From contig NW_019773914.1 of assembly GCF_001039355.2 (NCBI RefSeq), positions 243,437 through 290,964 on the forward strand: DNA of 47,528 nt, written 5' to 3'. Below the pieces are notes generated by a model. That model was given only the letters and a program-made list of their open reading frames with translations. It did no database searches and was not told where the DNA came from. The position numbers and the translations under genes are program-made. Positions 10,703 to 20,056 of the stretch are shown one piece after another. The stretch is from Lingula anatina. Taxonomy: Eukaryota > Brachiopoda > Lingulata > Lingulida > Lingulidae. The first letter of the stretch is position 1, and the number at the start of each line of letters is the position of its first letter.

Positions 10703-11017
10703 CTACATGAATAAAAAAATGTATAGTTTTTATCATAAGGGTTTATGGTTTAAATCGAAGACATAAACATCAAACATATTTCCATAACACCGGTGGTTTA
10801 ACAAGGAAAAAGCCCCAGTAAATAGGGAAAATACACAATTTTACGATGCGTGGCTGTTACATTTCCTGTCCTGCAATAAAAACTTACTTAATCTGTCGCC
10901 ATATTAATATTCGGCGCCATCTTCACGTTTTGAATACCGTTTACTGTAAATAAATTGTTTTTGTAATGAACTGAATAAGTTAATACTTGCACTGCATAAA
11001 TAAGAGCTTTAACTCAC

Positions 11018-11128
11018 CTTTGAACATATGTATGTGTTTTTTTGTTACATTCTTAACGCTAAACTGCCTGTGTGGACGACCGCATGCACGAATCCAGGTT
11101 AGACACTTCTCCAGCTGTATATTTGGCT
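11018..11128 (-). pseudogene. THAP N-terminal exon of transposase (copy A), with homopolymer frameshift
   Basis: Read on the minus strand it gives LTWIRACGRPHRQFSVKNV then, after a one-base shift in a run of seven A's near 11037-11043, TYICSK and the donor GTGAGT. Trp in LTWI and Cys in YICSK are THAP landmarks, and the join gives CSKHF. The initiator ATG and the first Cys pair are not resolved. An ATG about 60 bp upstream is in another frame. Confidence 0.55.
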
Positions 11129-11232
11129 CCGGACAGATGATTGTTTGTCCGGTAAGATTGCGGCTGTTTACACATGCGTATCACGTGACATTAATTATAC
11201 GGTTCTATTGGTTAAAACAATGCTGTCAATCA

Positions 11233-11250
11233 CTCATCTCGGAACGGTGA
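11233..11250 (-). repeat. Right terminal inverted repeat of copy A
   Basis: This is the exact complement of 3645-3662. It lies about 120 bp upstream of the first recognisable transposase exon, so the transposase promoter must sit in or just inside this end. Confidence 0.85.
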
Positions 11251-11524
11251 ATTACTGACTTTTCATGATTTACTGTAGTGAGTTCTTTGACTGTGTAACA
11301 TATCACTGTCCGGAGGCTATCATTTTCTTTAATATCTTATCTTAAAGTTTATACTGACATCAAACTGTTGATATGGTTTTCTGGGGGCGTTCCTTTCTTT
11401 TGAATGGCATCTTATGTCAGATTTGATATTATTACCAAAATATCTCACAACAGCAGACTGGATGTTATTATCACTCAGTGACATACTTTTTAATGACTCA
11501 AGCCAAAAAAAAAAAATTAATTAG

Positions 11525-11575
11525 CACTCAAAAATAGCAATGATAAAAAATATTCCATATTAAGTAGCAACCCTG
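11525..11575 (+). repeat. Solo end of the CAGGGTTACTA MITE family
   Basis: This segment closely matches the complement of the left end of the complete element at 44907-45297, including CACTCAAAAATA, TTCCATATTAAGTAG and the terminal ACCCTG followed by TA. No partner end is visible nearby, so this is a truncated copy. Confidence 0.6.
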
Positions 11576-12269
11576 TATAGTATACAGTGTGTCACTGTCA
11601 TAGTGAGAGTTGTTATGGAAAATAATACGTGAAAAAACGTCATCGGTGCTGCAGATCGACCATAACATGGTTTTAGAATGGAAAAATATGCCGTTTGCCT
11701 TTCAAGTTACATAGCTTTGGGTTTGCAGACTAAAAGGTGAGTCTTTTTTGCATTCACTAAGTTTCATATAAGCGCCGAAATGTAAAGAAATGATTTTGGA
11801 GTAACCTCCCTTCGCATAGTTCAGCACTTGTTGACGTTCAGTACCAGTGAAATGTTACATTTTGTTGCAAAGTTACAGTTGTACTTTGTGTAGGCCTGCT
11901 TGCGTACCTTTATCCGTTCTATTTCCTTTATTTGGAGTTGGATTCTAGACCTTTTCCAAAATAGGGTGTGTGCGTGTCTATACACACCTGTTAACTAGCA
12001 CATTGCGCAATCAGCATTACAGGTGTACATTACAGGTCTCTCTTGGGCAAGTTTTACATTATAAGCTTAAATATTGTGATTTTTAAACAATTTTTCTCAA
12101 TTTATCTGAAATTGTTGGTAGTAAAGAAAAGTCTTCAAATTAAACAAGTTTTTAAAAAGTAGTTTGTCAAGGCACAGCCACACTTTATGACCAATGCACA
12201 CTTTATGACCTATGCATTGTGCTTTTTCATTTTTAGTGAAATGTTGACAGCATCCTATCCCTGCCTAAG

Positions 12270-12326
<57 letters not shown>
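12270..12326. repeat. (AT)n microsatellite
   Basis: About 57 bp of AT dinucleotides. Confidence 0.95.
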
Positions 12327-12328
<2 letters not shown>

Positions 12329-12774
12329 CCAATACTTCATTATTTTTTATAACTAGCCTATTATTAGTAGGACCAAGGAACTATTAATACTATATACTAT
12401 GGTAAGAAATTACTTTGATAAACAACTGGTGTGAGACTGTTTTTTTAATATATGGATTTTTTTTAATCTATGGAAATTTCAGTTTTTATCTGCTTTGTAT
12501 AAATTTCTTGTTTCTACATACATGTATGATTTTATCATTATATTATATTTATTTTTAACAGATTCCCGTATTTCATATCAGCTGACAATAAGGGAAGAGG
12601 TATTCTAGTCAAGACCAGGGAAAATTTATTTCCATACGATTTTGTGGGATGGTGCTGTTGATGCAGGTGTGACTGAACAAGAGATGGTGTTTTGTAGAGT
12701 CTAAGATATTGTTTACCCTAGAAACCTTTCTCATAGCAGACAAGTTCTGGAACATTATTTTCTCTAAGTATTAA

Positions 12775-13278
12775 CCCTCAATCACCTTTCAGGGGCCTCG
12801 CAGGCCCGGACCCATGTATCTTTTGCTCTCTCTTCGTTCGCATGAGGTTTTGAGCCTGTTCCTTTCATGTAATCCTCAAGCAACTTATACCCCATCAATG
12901 GATAAATAATTAGTTTTGAAATAATTTACAACATATGTAGAAATTAACTTTTCCAAAAGTTAGTCCCATTTCCTGGAAACCGGGCCTCTTAGGCCCGGTC
13001 GCTTGATAATTTTACTTCCACATGGGATAAATAAGTCCATGTTACCTCAAATAGCTTTGCTATAAAATGTTTTACACAAGCAATATCATGTGTGCTATGA
13101 CTATCAGTATGGTCAATGAAATCTGCCTGTGAAAGATTCAAGACCTGGAGAAATTATTATTTATGAGTAATCGGTCACCTTGGTCACCTGATATGCAGAT
13201 ATCAGTTTAAATCTATCATTATTACATACCTGATAGACTGCGCTACCTTTGCGAAACTTTCCATTTTGAGAAAAAAAA
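12775..13278. mobile_element. piggyBac-like element, left end only
   Basis: TTAA (12771-12774) is followed by CCCTCAATCACC, then a short palindrome GGGCCTCGCAGGCCC (12793-12807). A related palindrome is at 12980-12998 (CCGGGCCTCTTAGGCCCGG). The layout matches 23830-24775, which has TTAA, CCCTCAA and GGGGTCAT...ATGACCCC palindromes. The right end is not seen and may lie in or beyond the gap. Confidence 0.5.
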
Positions 13279-13915
13279 NNNNNNNNNNNNNNNNNNNNNN
13301 NNNNNNNNNNNNNNNNNNNNNNNNNNNNNNNNNNNNNNNNNNNNNNNNNNNNNNNNNNNNNNNNNNNNNNNNNNNNNNNNNNNNNNNNNNNNNNNNNNNN
13401 NNNNNNNNNNNNNNNNNNNNNNNNNNNNNNNNNNNNNNNNNNNNNNNNNNNNNNNNNNNNNNNNNNNNNNNNNNNNNNNNNNNNNNNNNNNNNNNNNNNN
13501 NNNNNNNNNNNNNNNNNNNNNNNNNNNNNNNNNNNNNNNNNNNNNNNNNNNNNNNNNNNNNNNNNNNNNNNNNNNNNNNNNNNNNNNNNNNNNNNNNNNN
13601 NNNNNNNNNNNNNNNNNNNNNNNNNNNNNNNNNNNNNNNNNNNNNNNNNNNNNNNNNNNNNNNNNNNNNNNNNNNNNNNNNNNNNNNNNNNNNNNNNNNN
13701 NNNNNNNNNNNNNNNNNNNNNNNNNNNNNNNNNNNNNNNNNNNNNNNNNNNNNNNNNNNNNNNNNNNNNNNNNNNNNNNNNNNNNNNNNNNNNNNNNNNN
13801 NNNNNNNNNNNNNNNNNNNNNNNNNNNNNNNNNNNNNNNNNNNNNNNNNNNNNNNNNNNNNNNNNNNNNNNNNNNNNNNNNNNNNNNNNNNNNNNNNNNN
13901 NNNNNNNNNNNNNNN
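13279..13915. other. Assembly gap (637 N)
   Basis: A run of N. It probably hides the left end of copy B, including its THAP N-terminal exon, and one end of the piggyBac-like element. Confidence 1.
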
Positions 13916-14445
13916 TGAAAAAGCTATTTATTTGATATTTGATGATCATTCTGACATCTTTTCTATTAGGATACTTTATGAAAAATATATTGGAAATATT
14001 TAAAAGTTTGATGATAAAATAGTGAGTGAAAGAATGAAAAATAAATCATGAAAATCTTCATTTTTATACCCATGAGATTTGGATTCTCATAAAGAAAAGG
14101 ACCTATTTTATATTCGGTCACCATACCATTGTTTTCTACATAGTTTGCACAGAGATGTACATTTTGTTATTATTTGAAAGTTTGGTGGTGAAAATTTTGG
14201 TGAATATTTTTAAAACAAGTATTCATCTTACTACCTGTAGGTTTTGCACTTCCATGTCAAAATGCTACATTTTTAACTCAAGAAATTGGCCCCATCCCCT
14301 TTTTACTGAATTCTTTCTTATATAGCATACCCAGTATTTTACCATTCAAACTTTCAAATATTTCCAATATATTCTTCATTAAGTATCCTTAAAGAAAAGA
14401 TGTCAGAATGATCATCAAATATCAAATAGATAGCCTTTTCATAGG
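13916..14445. repeat. Inverted repeat of about 100-bp arms
   Basis: 13916-14018 and 14341-14445 are imperfect reverse complements, sharing for example ATTTGATATTTGATGATCAT and ATATTGGAAATATTT. About 320 bp separates the arms. The left arm abuts the gap, so its true extent is unknown. It lies where the THAP exon and left end of copy B would be expected, so it may be a foldback element that disrupted copy B. Confidence 0.7.
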
Positions 14446-14691
14446 GGAGTCATTGGGTGTTAGAATTGTTGTATCTTAAAAGATTATTAGAGTACAGCAA
14501 CATATGGGGGCCACCCGGCTTGTTGACAAGTACATATTCCAAAATAATTGCAGATGACTGCCATATTGGTGTTAAAAAAGGATTTATTTTCTTTCTATAA
14601 GTTGTTTATTGTGAATCTCATACAAAGAGCTTTTATGCCTTTACACCATAAACCTTTATAATAAAAACTATACAATTTTTCATTCATGTAG
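14446..14691. other. Probable intron of copy B transposase gene
   Basis: AT-rich sequence leading to the acceptor TTCATGTAG before 14692, the same acceptor as in copy A. No THAP N-terminal exon is seen. Confidence 0.5.
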
Positions 14692-16945
14692 CATTTCAAA
14701 AATGCCAATGGCCCAACATCAGATTATCCTGATCCTGTTCCCTTTGACAACAGTGTCTTCAGAAAAGCAAGGAAATCAAGGAAAAGACTATTGCAGGAGG
14801 ATGAAAGGTATTTTATTATACAACACAACTATGCAACAAAATATCTGAGAACATGTAAATTAGGCATAATGTTCAGTTACACATTTGAGAAATATGTGCG
14901 GAATATGTACACAAGAGAGCGTGCATTGTTCAAATTTAATATTTAATTTCATAACAGAGATGGGATGCCAGAGAAGAAACGTCTACATAAACAAGCAGAA
15001 ACTGAAGGAAGAGAGATAGACACTTCTGATCATCAGGAAACAGGAAAAGGTGAAACAGAAACAGGTGTCTTTATACTTATTACTTATTTGCTTTCAGCCT
15101 AAGATATGGCACACCATATGTTAGATAAAATAAAGGTAGTTTTGTTAACATCTCTGCATGTAATACTGGATCAGGTGCAATTCGTTCAGTAAACATGTCA
15201 CAGTTAGTAAACACAATAAAATCACAGAAAGGTGCAGATGTCACAAGCAACTACCCTTGTACTTGATAGTAATAGTCATGAGTAGGTGAAAGATGGATAT
15301 TCCCATTATTTTCAACTAAACAAAAGTGAGGTAATGCTAAGCAATCAGAAATAGATTTATCTCTACCAGCATATGGACACTTTATCTCAATAATACCAGT
15401 AATACTTTTATCACAAAGTTTTCCATCAGGTGAAGCCCCTAAAAATGAAAAGGCAGGGTTTACTACCAGACCACAATCATGTATGTGTACAGATGTATAT
15501 TTTGAGGTGTATGCAGCTTTGGCTAGAGGCTCATGGGTTTTGCCATAAGTAGTAGCAGTTGATGTAAAAAAACACTCATCAAAAATTGATGAAACAAATT
15601 TATCTGTAAAATCTTTTTTCATCTTAAGGATTTTACTGAACTGAGAAGCAGTTATTCTATTTTTTCTAGCACTAAACCATGAATCACATGCTGCTTGTCT
15701 GGTGGTATTACTTTCAAGCTTGTAGCAATCATCAAGGGTCATTGGCACTACAGCATTACACTCTTGTATTATGTTTGACGCGTATGTGGGGACATTCTGT
15801 GGGAATTTAACGTTGCCACATGGGTGGACTTCTGCTGATGGAACATCTTTATAGTTTTTCATCTGAAACAAAAAATAAGTAACATTCAAATACTAAAAGT
15901 CACCAATTTCTTTGCAGATAATAGTGGACTGGCTCTATTGGCTGCTGCAGTTAAAATCAAGGAACAAGAAATGAAAATAGAAAATATGAAAATAGAAAAT
16001 ATGAATGCTAAACTAGCTCATATCATGGAGGAGCAGCAGATAAAGAAAAATAAAATGCATCATAATGGAACACAGACTGATGCTTTTCCTTCTCAACATT
16101 TTTCAGTTGACACTGTTAAGGAGTCAAAAAATCTGATGGTTTTTTATACAGGCCTGAGCGGAGATATGTTTGAAACTCTGCTTTCTTATTCAATACCAGA
16201 CCAATCTGACAACCCATTACACTATCCACATCGCAGAAGAAATATTCGGAACTTGTCTGCTAGAAATCAACTTTTCTTGTACTTTGCCGATTACGAAATG
16301 GCTTTCATGTTAAAGATTTGGCATTTAGATTCAAAATTTCAGTTCAGTCTCTTAGTGACATATTCAATGTTTGGATTAAGCACATGTACATGAAATTGGG
16401 CTATCTTAACTGGTGGCCTCCAAGCAATGTCATTGTAGATAATATGCCTGCAACCTATAGGCACGATTTTCCAACATTAGTTGCCATTATTGACTGCACA
16501 GAAATAAAAACGGAGAAACCATCATCTATGAAAAGTCAGAGTCAGTGTTATTCAGAATACAAGTCAACTACAACTTTAAAATCTCTAGTATGTGTGGATC
16601 CTCGAGGCTCCATTATGTTTGTTTCTAATCTTTTCTGAGGATCCATTTCAGATAATGAAATATGTGAGAAAAGTGGATTTTTTGACCATTTAAAAACATT
16701 TATTGAGCATGGTAGTTTGTCACAAGGTGATGCTATTATGGCAGACAAGGGATTTCGTATAGAAAAGGAATTGTCCAAACTTGGCTTGGAACTAAATATT
16801 CCTCCTTTTTCAACACAATCAGCTCAAATGTCACCAGGAGATGTTGCTTTGACAAGAAAAATTGCTGCACACAGAATTCATGTTGAATGGGCAATAAACA
16901 GAATTAAGAATTTCAAATTAGTTGCAAGAAAAATTAACGTACTGG
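14692..16945 (+). pseudogene. Copy B THAP-DDE transposase pseudogene
   Basis: Exons 14692-14807 (THAP tail, GPTSDYPDPVPF), 14958-15064 (linker) and 15918-16945 (coiled coil plus catalytic domain) match copy A in order, length and splice phase. The coiled coil contains MKIENMKIENMNAKLAHI. The catalytic residues are recognisable as Asp in AIIDCTE, Asp in IMADKGF and Glu in HRIHVEWAI. Breaks are a one-base shift near 16272 (LFLYFADYEM reads on sensibly only one frame over), TGA at 16636-16638 after MFVSNLF, and loss of about 45 C-terminal residues relative to copy A. Not functional. Confidence 0.85.
15251..15862 (-). pseudogene. Copy B YqaJ nuclease exon, truncated by a nonsense codon
   Basis: The acceptor TTTGTTTCAG precedes 15862 (minus strand). 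The motifs are WFSARKNRITASQF, YGKTHEP, GASPDGKL and GIIEIKCPY, so the metal-binding core is present. The frame stops at TAG (15251-15253) directly after YYQVQG, where copy A has Gln. Nuclease-like sequence continues in frame beyond the stop to about 15122 (CDFIVFTNCDM), so this is a nonsense mutation. The exon lies inside the plus-strand transposase intron 15065-15917, as in copy A. Confidence 0.85.
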
Positions 16946-16986
16946 GGTATATAATAATTTTTTTTAATATTCAAAGCAGTACATAC

Positions 16987-17223
16987 TTTTCTTGTAATAT
17001 GGCAGTATATACAGGCTTTCTTTTCCTGTCAGTGGCAGATTTGGCCTTGGACATGACCATTTCCATCACTGGTGCAGGGGAGATCTTTTTTCCTCTAGGT
17101 TTGTGCCACTGTTGAGGTAAACTGGTGGCTGACAGCTCAGCAGGCACTTCCTTCAAACCATACTGCTGGTAGTGTGCCAGAGTGTGCACTAGACCGTATA
17201 TGTGAGAGCAATCCCCACTCATT
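16987..17223 (-). pseudogene. Copy B SWIM/YqaJ exon 2
   Basis: The acceptor GCTTTCAG precedes 17223 and the donor GTATGT follows 16987. It encodes MSGDCSHIYGLVHTL (the CxH half of the SWIM finger), SLPQQWHKPRGKKISP and RKRKPV, all conserved with copy A. Exon 3 is missing downstream because of the deletion that also clipped the transposase. Confidence 0.75.
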
Positions 17224-17555
17224 CTGAAAGCAATAACAATAGTTTCTCCTATTTAGAAGAAATGTTTTCAGTTAATCAAAATTTTCACCAAACAGTTTAG
17301 TGATCCTACGTTCAGAAAAAAGTGTATCAGACCATATGGGCCTTTAACTATTTATTGGTTTGATATATCGATACAGACTGTGACCAAACTAAAATGCATG
17401 AGATATTTATGAAGGACCCTCCATTATCCATAGTCTAGACGATAGCTAATCATACACATAAACCAGATGGCACTAGAAGTATCTTAAATTGTGACTCAAA
17501 GACACGTTCTTCTGGAGAAATCTAGATGTAAAGTCCAAAATAATAAGGTACCTAC

Positions 17556-17833
17556 CCAGCAACATAGCTGCACTGACTGTTAACGATCTTATTGTCAGTG
17601 CACGATAAAGTCAATGTAAGGCCATGCGGCGGGTCGCTCTTCCCCATTGACCGGTAGCACTTTGCACGCACGTCCACCTCTCCCTTCTCCTTCTGCTCAC
17701 AGAAACACACCGCGTGGATATACCCCTCCACAAAATATGAGTATCCCTTTTGTTTACTACGCTTAGATAAAGTATTAGTGAAGCAACACAACGAAATTTC
17801 TCCCGGCAGAACCTCTAAACGAGTAGTCGCCAT
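17556..17833 (-). pseudogene. Copy B SWIM/YqaJ exon 1, zinc ligand lost
   Basis: The exon starts ATGGCGACTAC, 83 bp inside the element end. It encodes about 92 residues. It ends QCSYVAG where copy A has FCSCKAG, so the second Cys of the SWIM CxC is replaced by Tyr. The donor GTAGGT follows in phase 2. Loss of the ligand fits the other signs of decay. Confidence 0.75.
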
Positions 17834-17915
17834 GTTTACACAAGTATGTGCTTTTTGTCCTACTTTCGGTCGTCGCTAGGCAAAAATTGAAGTGGGCGGA
17901 GCTAAGGGATCGGTG

Positions 17916-19440
17916 TATTGTATGTCAGTTTTGGCTAAAGTAATATTCATAACTTGCTGGGGCAGGTGCTTCTCCTGCCCTCAGAATAGACAGATCAAGT
18001 CAACGAGTTTATTGGAGCCTTGTTAACTGCTTTAATTTAAAAGGCAAAAAGTTTCAAAAAAACTTTTAAAAAGTTCAGTGCATATTCATGAGGCTGAATG
18101 AACACTTCCCAGGACAAGTGCTTTAAGGACATGAATTTTAAATGTTTACTTAGTGTTGTTTATCACACAGATTTCAATATTTTGCACTTTTAAAAACAAA
18201 AATGTAAATTTTAAATAGATTAGGGGTATTTTTTCAAATTATAATTAAATTGGAAGGGTCTTATTTTAAATAATTTAATATGTAAGAGACAAAAATAGTA
18301 CTAGTACATAGAAATAAATCTTGAGCAGTAAAATAACAGAACAAGACAGAAGTGCATATAATATAATGATTAAACCGGAGTTGAAGGATTTTTTATCAAA
18401 ACCCTCTCAGGCTTTAAAAAGTACAACCTGGTCATAGGCCAGTACTTCATTGTAAATATTTATTCAATTAAAAAAAATCTTGTTTTATTTATAACTAGAT
18501 CTAGCAATAGGCCTATATGTCTTTCTATATTGGTCAAAATTCACACTGGATTTCTTGTGGATTGGATCGTAGGCTAACTATACCATTTTCGTTGTTTTAA
18601 GAATGAAGTATAGCCTATAACTCTTGGAATATTTCTGATGTTAGAAGTACAGCACTTATTCGTATTTTAGTTTTATTTTGACTTGTTTGCTCTGATATTC
18701 AGAATATTTAAGAAAACTTGTAGTTTTGCTAAGTCGGGTCAGTTCTTCAGGTTGGTCACGGGACGCTATAAATTATGATGAAAATGGGCTTCCATTTTTG
18801 TCGTCGTTTTGGAGATGCACTAATTTCCCCACACAAAATGGGTAAAAATTGTAGGAGACATACCTTATGATATATTATTTGAAAGTTTATGATCTCGTCT
18901 TTCTGCAGAATGTGATTGTTTGAAAATATTTTGCGTTTCCTGCGATACATAATGAGAGTAACCTACTGCAGTTGAAAAAATCGGTTTTGCCAACTTTAAC
19001 ACCGACTTCACGGGATTATTAACACTTTGCCAACCAGATGGGAGTCGAACGCAACATATATTTCATATCAACACGAAGCCCACTTGTTTAGCTTTTAGAA
19101 TTTATATAAAACGCTGGTGATATAAACATTATAGCAATTTTGTTATAATTTAAACGCCCCAATGTTATACGCTTCAAAAATGCGAGTGTTGGCGTCGCGT
19201 TCACCTCGCGCTTAAAAAATGTATCTATCGTTTAATCACACCAACTGTTGACAAAAATACACATGAAAATACGAAGAGCTCAAAAGTCGTCCATTTTCAC
19301 TCGATTTTGCTGAACGTAGAGCGAAAATGGCCGTCGCTTCAGCCAGTGTGCACGCGCAGCTCGAAATCTGCGGACAGACTGTTCTGTTTAGGCGCATGCA
19401 AGTGTTCTATTCTGTAACGTTCTCTCGAGCGCGACGTTAT
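17916..19440. other. No identifiable gene
   Basis: AT-rich until about 19150, then CpG-richer as the promoter of the next gene is approached. No coding exon is seen. Confidence 0.5.
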
Positions 19441-19446
19441 CATTTT

Positions 19447-19484
19447 GCCGGAAGAGTGATGTCGTTGCCGATCCAGTGACGTCA
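19447..19484 (+). promoter_or_regulatory. Promoter of the TSP1 gene: ETS-like site and CRE
   Basis: GCCGGAAGAG (ETS-like) is followed by a perfect palindromic CRE, TGACGTCA (19477-19484), 51 bp upstream of the ATG. The preceding 250 bp are CpG-rich compared with the surroundings. No TATA box is obvious. Motifs seen; role inferred. Confidence 0.45.
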
Positions 19485-19534
19485 CCATAGCGTTTCAAAC
19501 AACCAACTACAAAGACAGAAAAAAATCTGCAAAA

Positions 19535-20056
19535 ATGCACTGGTGCGCCTTATTTATCTCTTTGGCAGTTGCATTAACTGCATCAGATGCATACATTTAC
19601 AAAAGAGCTGAGTGGAGCCCATGGAGCTCTTGTGCGAGGAAATGCTCTGAAATGTGGGCACGTAGATGGAGAGTTGCAACTTGCCAGCGGTGCAACAGCG
19701 ACGGTTCCGGTTGCGTTAACGCCCCACCATTTTCAGGCTACAGAGGGAATTGCTGGCGCAGTGTTATGAAACACTCGGATTTGTGTCCTTTCGATCCGGA
19801 GGACTGCACAGGTAGTGGCCCTTACACAGGCGCTTGGGGGAATTTTAAGAAGAGGGGCCATTGCCGAGCGCCAAATTTCTCTCTCGCTCCCTGTGGAGAG
19901 AAGGGAAAACAGCTTTGCGTGGCGACAAAGTGCAAGAGAACCAGCAGATCCGATCCTGGCCCCGTCAAATGCTCTTGGCGCGGTAGGTACAAGAAATGTC
20001 CTTGCCTAGGACCATGCGGAAAGGATATCCCCACCGTCTATGACAGATATGGATAA
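19535..20056 (+). CDS. Small secreted thrombospondin type-1-like cysteine-rich protein
   Basis: A single uninterrupted frame of 173 codons with ATG in context GCAAAAATGC and stop TAA (20054-20056). Residues 1-19 form a good signal peptide (hydrophobic FISLAVALT, cleavage near Ala-Ser-Asp-Ala). The mature part has 16 cysteines, an even number as expected for disulfides. WSPWSSC (27-33) followed by ARKC and an Arg-rich strand is the start of a thrombospondin type-1 repeat (WxxW for mannosylation and Arg stacking). The remaining cysteines do not follow a family I can name. Being intronless behind a promoter-like region, it could be a complete one-exon gene or a retrocopy. A donor-like AAG/GTAAAT lies just after the stop. 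It probably acts outside the cell; no partner can be inferred. Confidence 0.75.
   Translation: MHWCALFISLAVALTASDAYIYKRAEWSPWSSCARKCSEMWARRWRVATCQRCNSDGSGCVNAPPFSGYRGNCWRSVMKHSDLCPFDPEDCTGSGPYTGAWGNFKKRGHCRAPNFSLAPCGEKGKQLCVATKCKRTSRSDPGPVKCSWRGRYKKCPCLGPCGKDIPTVYDRYG

Larger units (their letters stand above)
7821..11128 (-). pseudogene. Copy A THAP-DDE transposase gene, at least four exons, lightly damaged
   Basis: On the minus strand the exons are: THAP exon ending at 11018 (start unresolved, shown to about 11128), 10587-10702, 9892-9941 and 7821-8932. All internal phases match (0, 2 and 1). The product would have an N-terminal THAP-type finger, a charged coiled-coil linker and a DDE_Tnp_4 catalytic domain. 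Two lesions are visible: a homopolymer of seven A's in the THAP exon, where six would keep frame, and an in-frame TAA at 8730-8732 between coiled coil and catalytic domain. Copy B reads through the same place without a stop, which supports a nonsense mutation. The protein would bind the element ends and catalyse cut and paste. Confidence 0.75.
3645..11250. mobile_element. Copy A: two-gene DNA transposon (THAP-DDE transposase + SWIM/YqaJ nuclease), ISL2EU-like
   Basis: The element is bounded by a perfect 18-bp inverted repeat (TCACCGTTCCGAGATGAG at 3645-3662 and its complement at 11233-11250). The plus-strand gene starts 74 bp inside the left end and runs to 9858. The minus-strand transposase gene starts within about 125 bp of the right end and runs to 7821. 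Their exons interlock. Part of the 7.6-kb length comes from a later insertion at 4120-6161. No clear target-site duplication is visible: the flanking dinucleotides outside CACCG...CGGTG are CT and AA. A DDE_Tnp_4-type transposase paired with a YqaJ protein recalls the ISL2EU superfamily, from memory and not verified. Damage is light: one in-frame stop and a homopolymer shift in the transposase gene, and one shift plus one stop in the nuclease gene. Confidence 0.85.
11251..12770. other. No identifiable gene
   Basis: AT-rich sequence with one solo MITE end (11525-11575) and an (AT)n tract (12270-12326). No coding signal is seen on either strand. Confidence 0.5.
14692..17915. mobile_element. Copy B: degenerate, inverted second copy of the two-gene transposon
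   Basis: The orientation is opposite to copy A. The 5' end of its nuclease gene is at 17915, where the minus strand reads CACCGATCCC and then AGCTCCGCCC as in copy A. The other terminus is not found; it would lie at or left of the gap. The transposase exons are on plus and the SWIM/YqaJ exons on minus, interlocked as in copy A. The proteins are clearly diverged from those of copy A, so this is a different subfamily or an old copy. A deletion near 16946-16986 removed the transposase C-terminus and nuclease exon 3 together. Confidence 0.8.

Noticed and set aside
13161-14003. Long open frames across 13.2-14.0 kb
   Set aside because: They consist almost wholly of N from the assembly gap.
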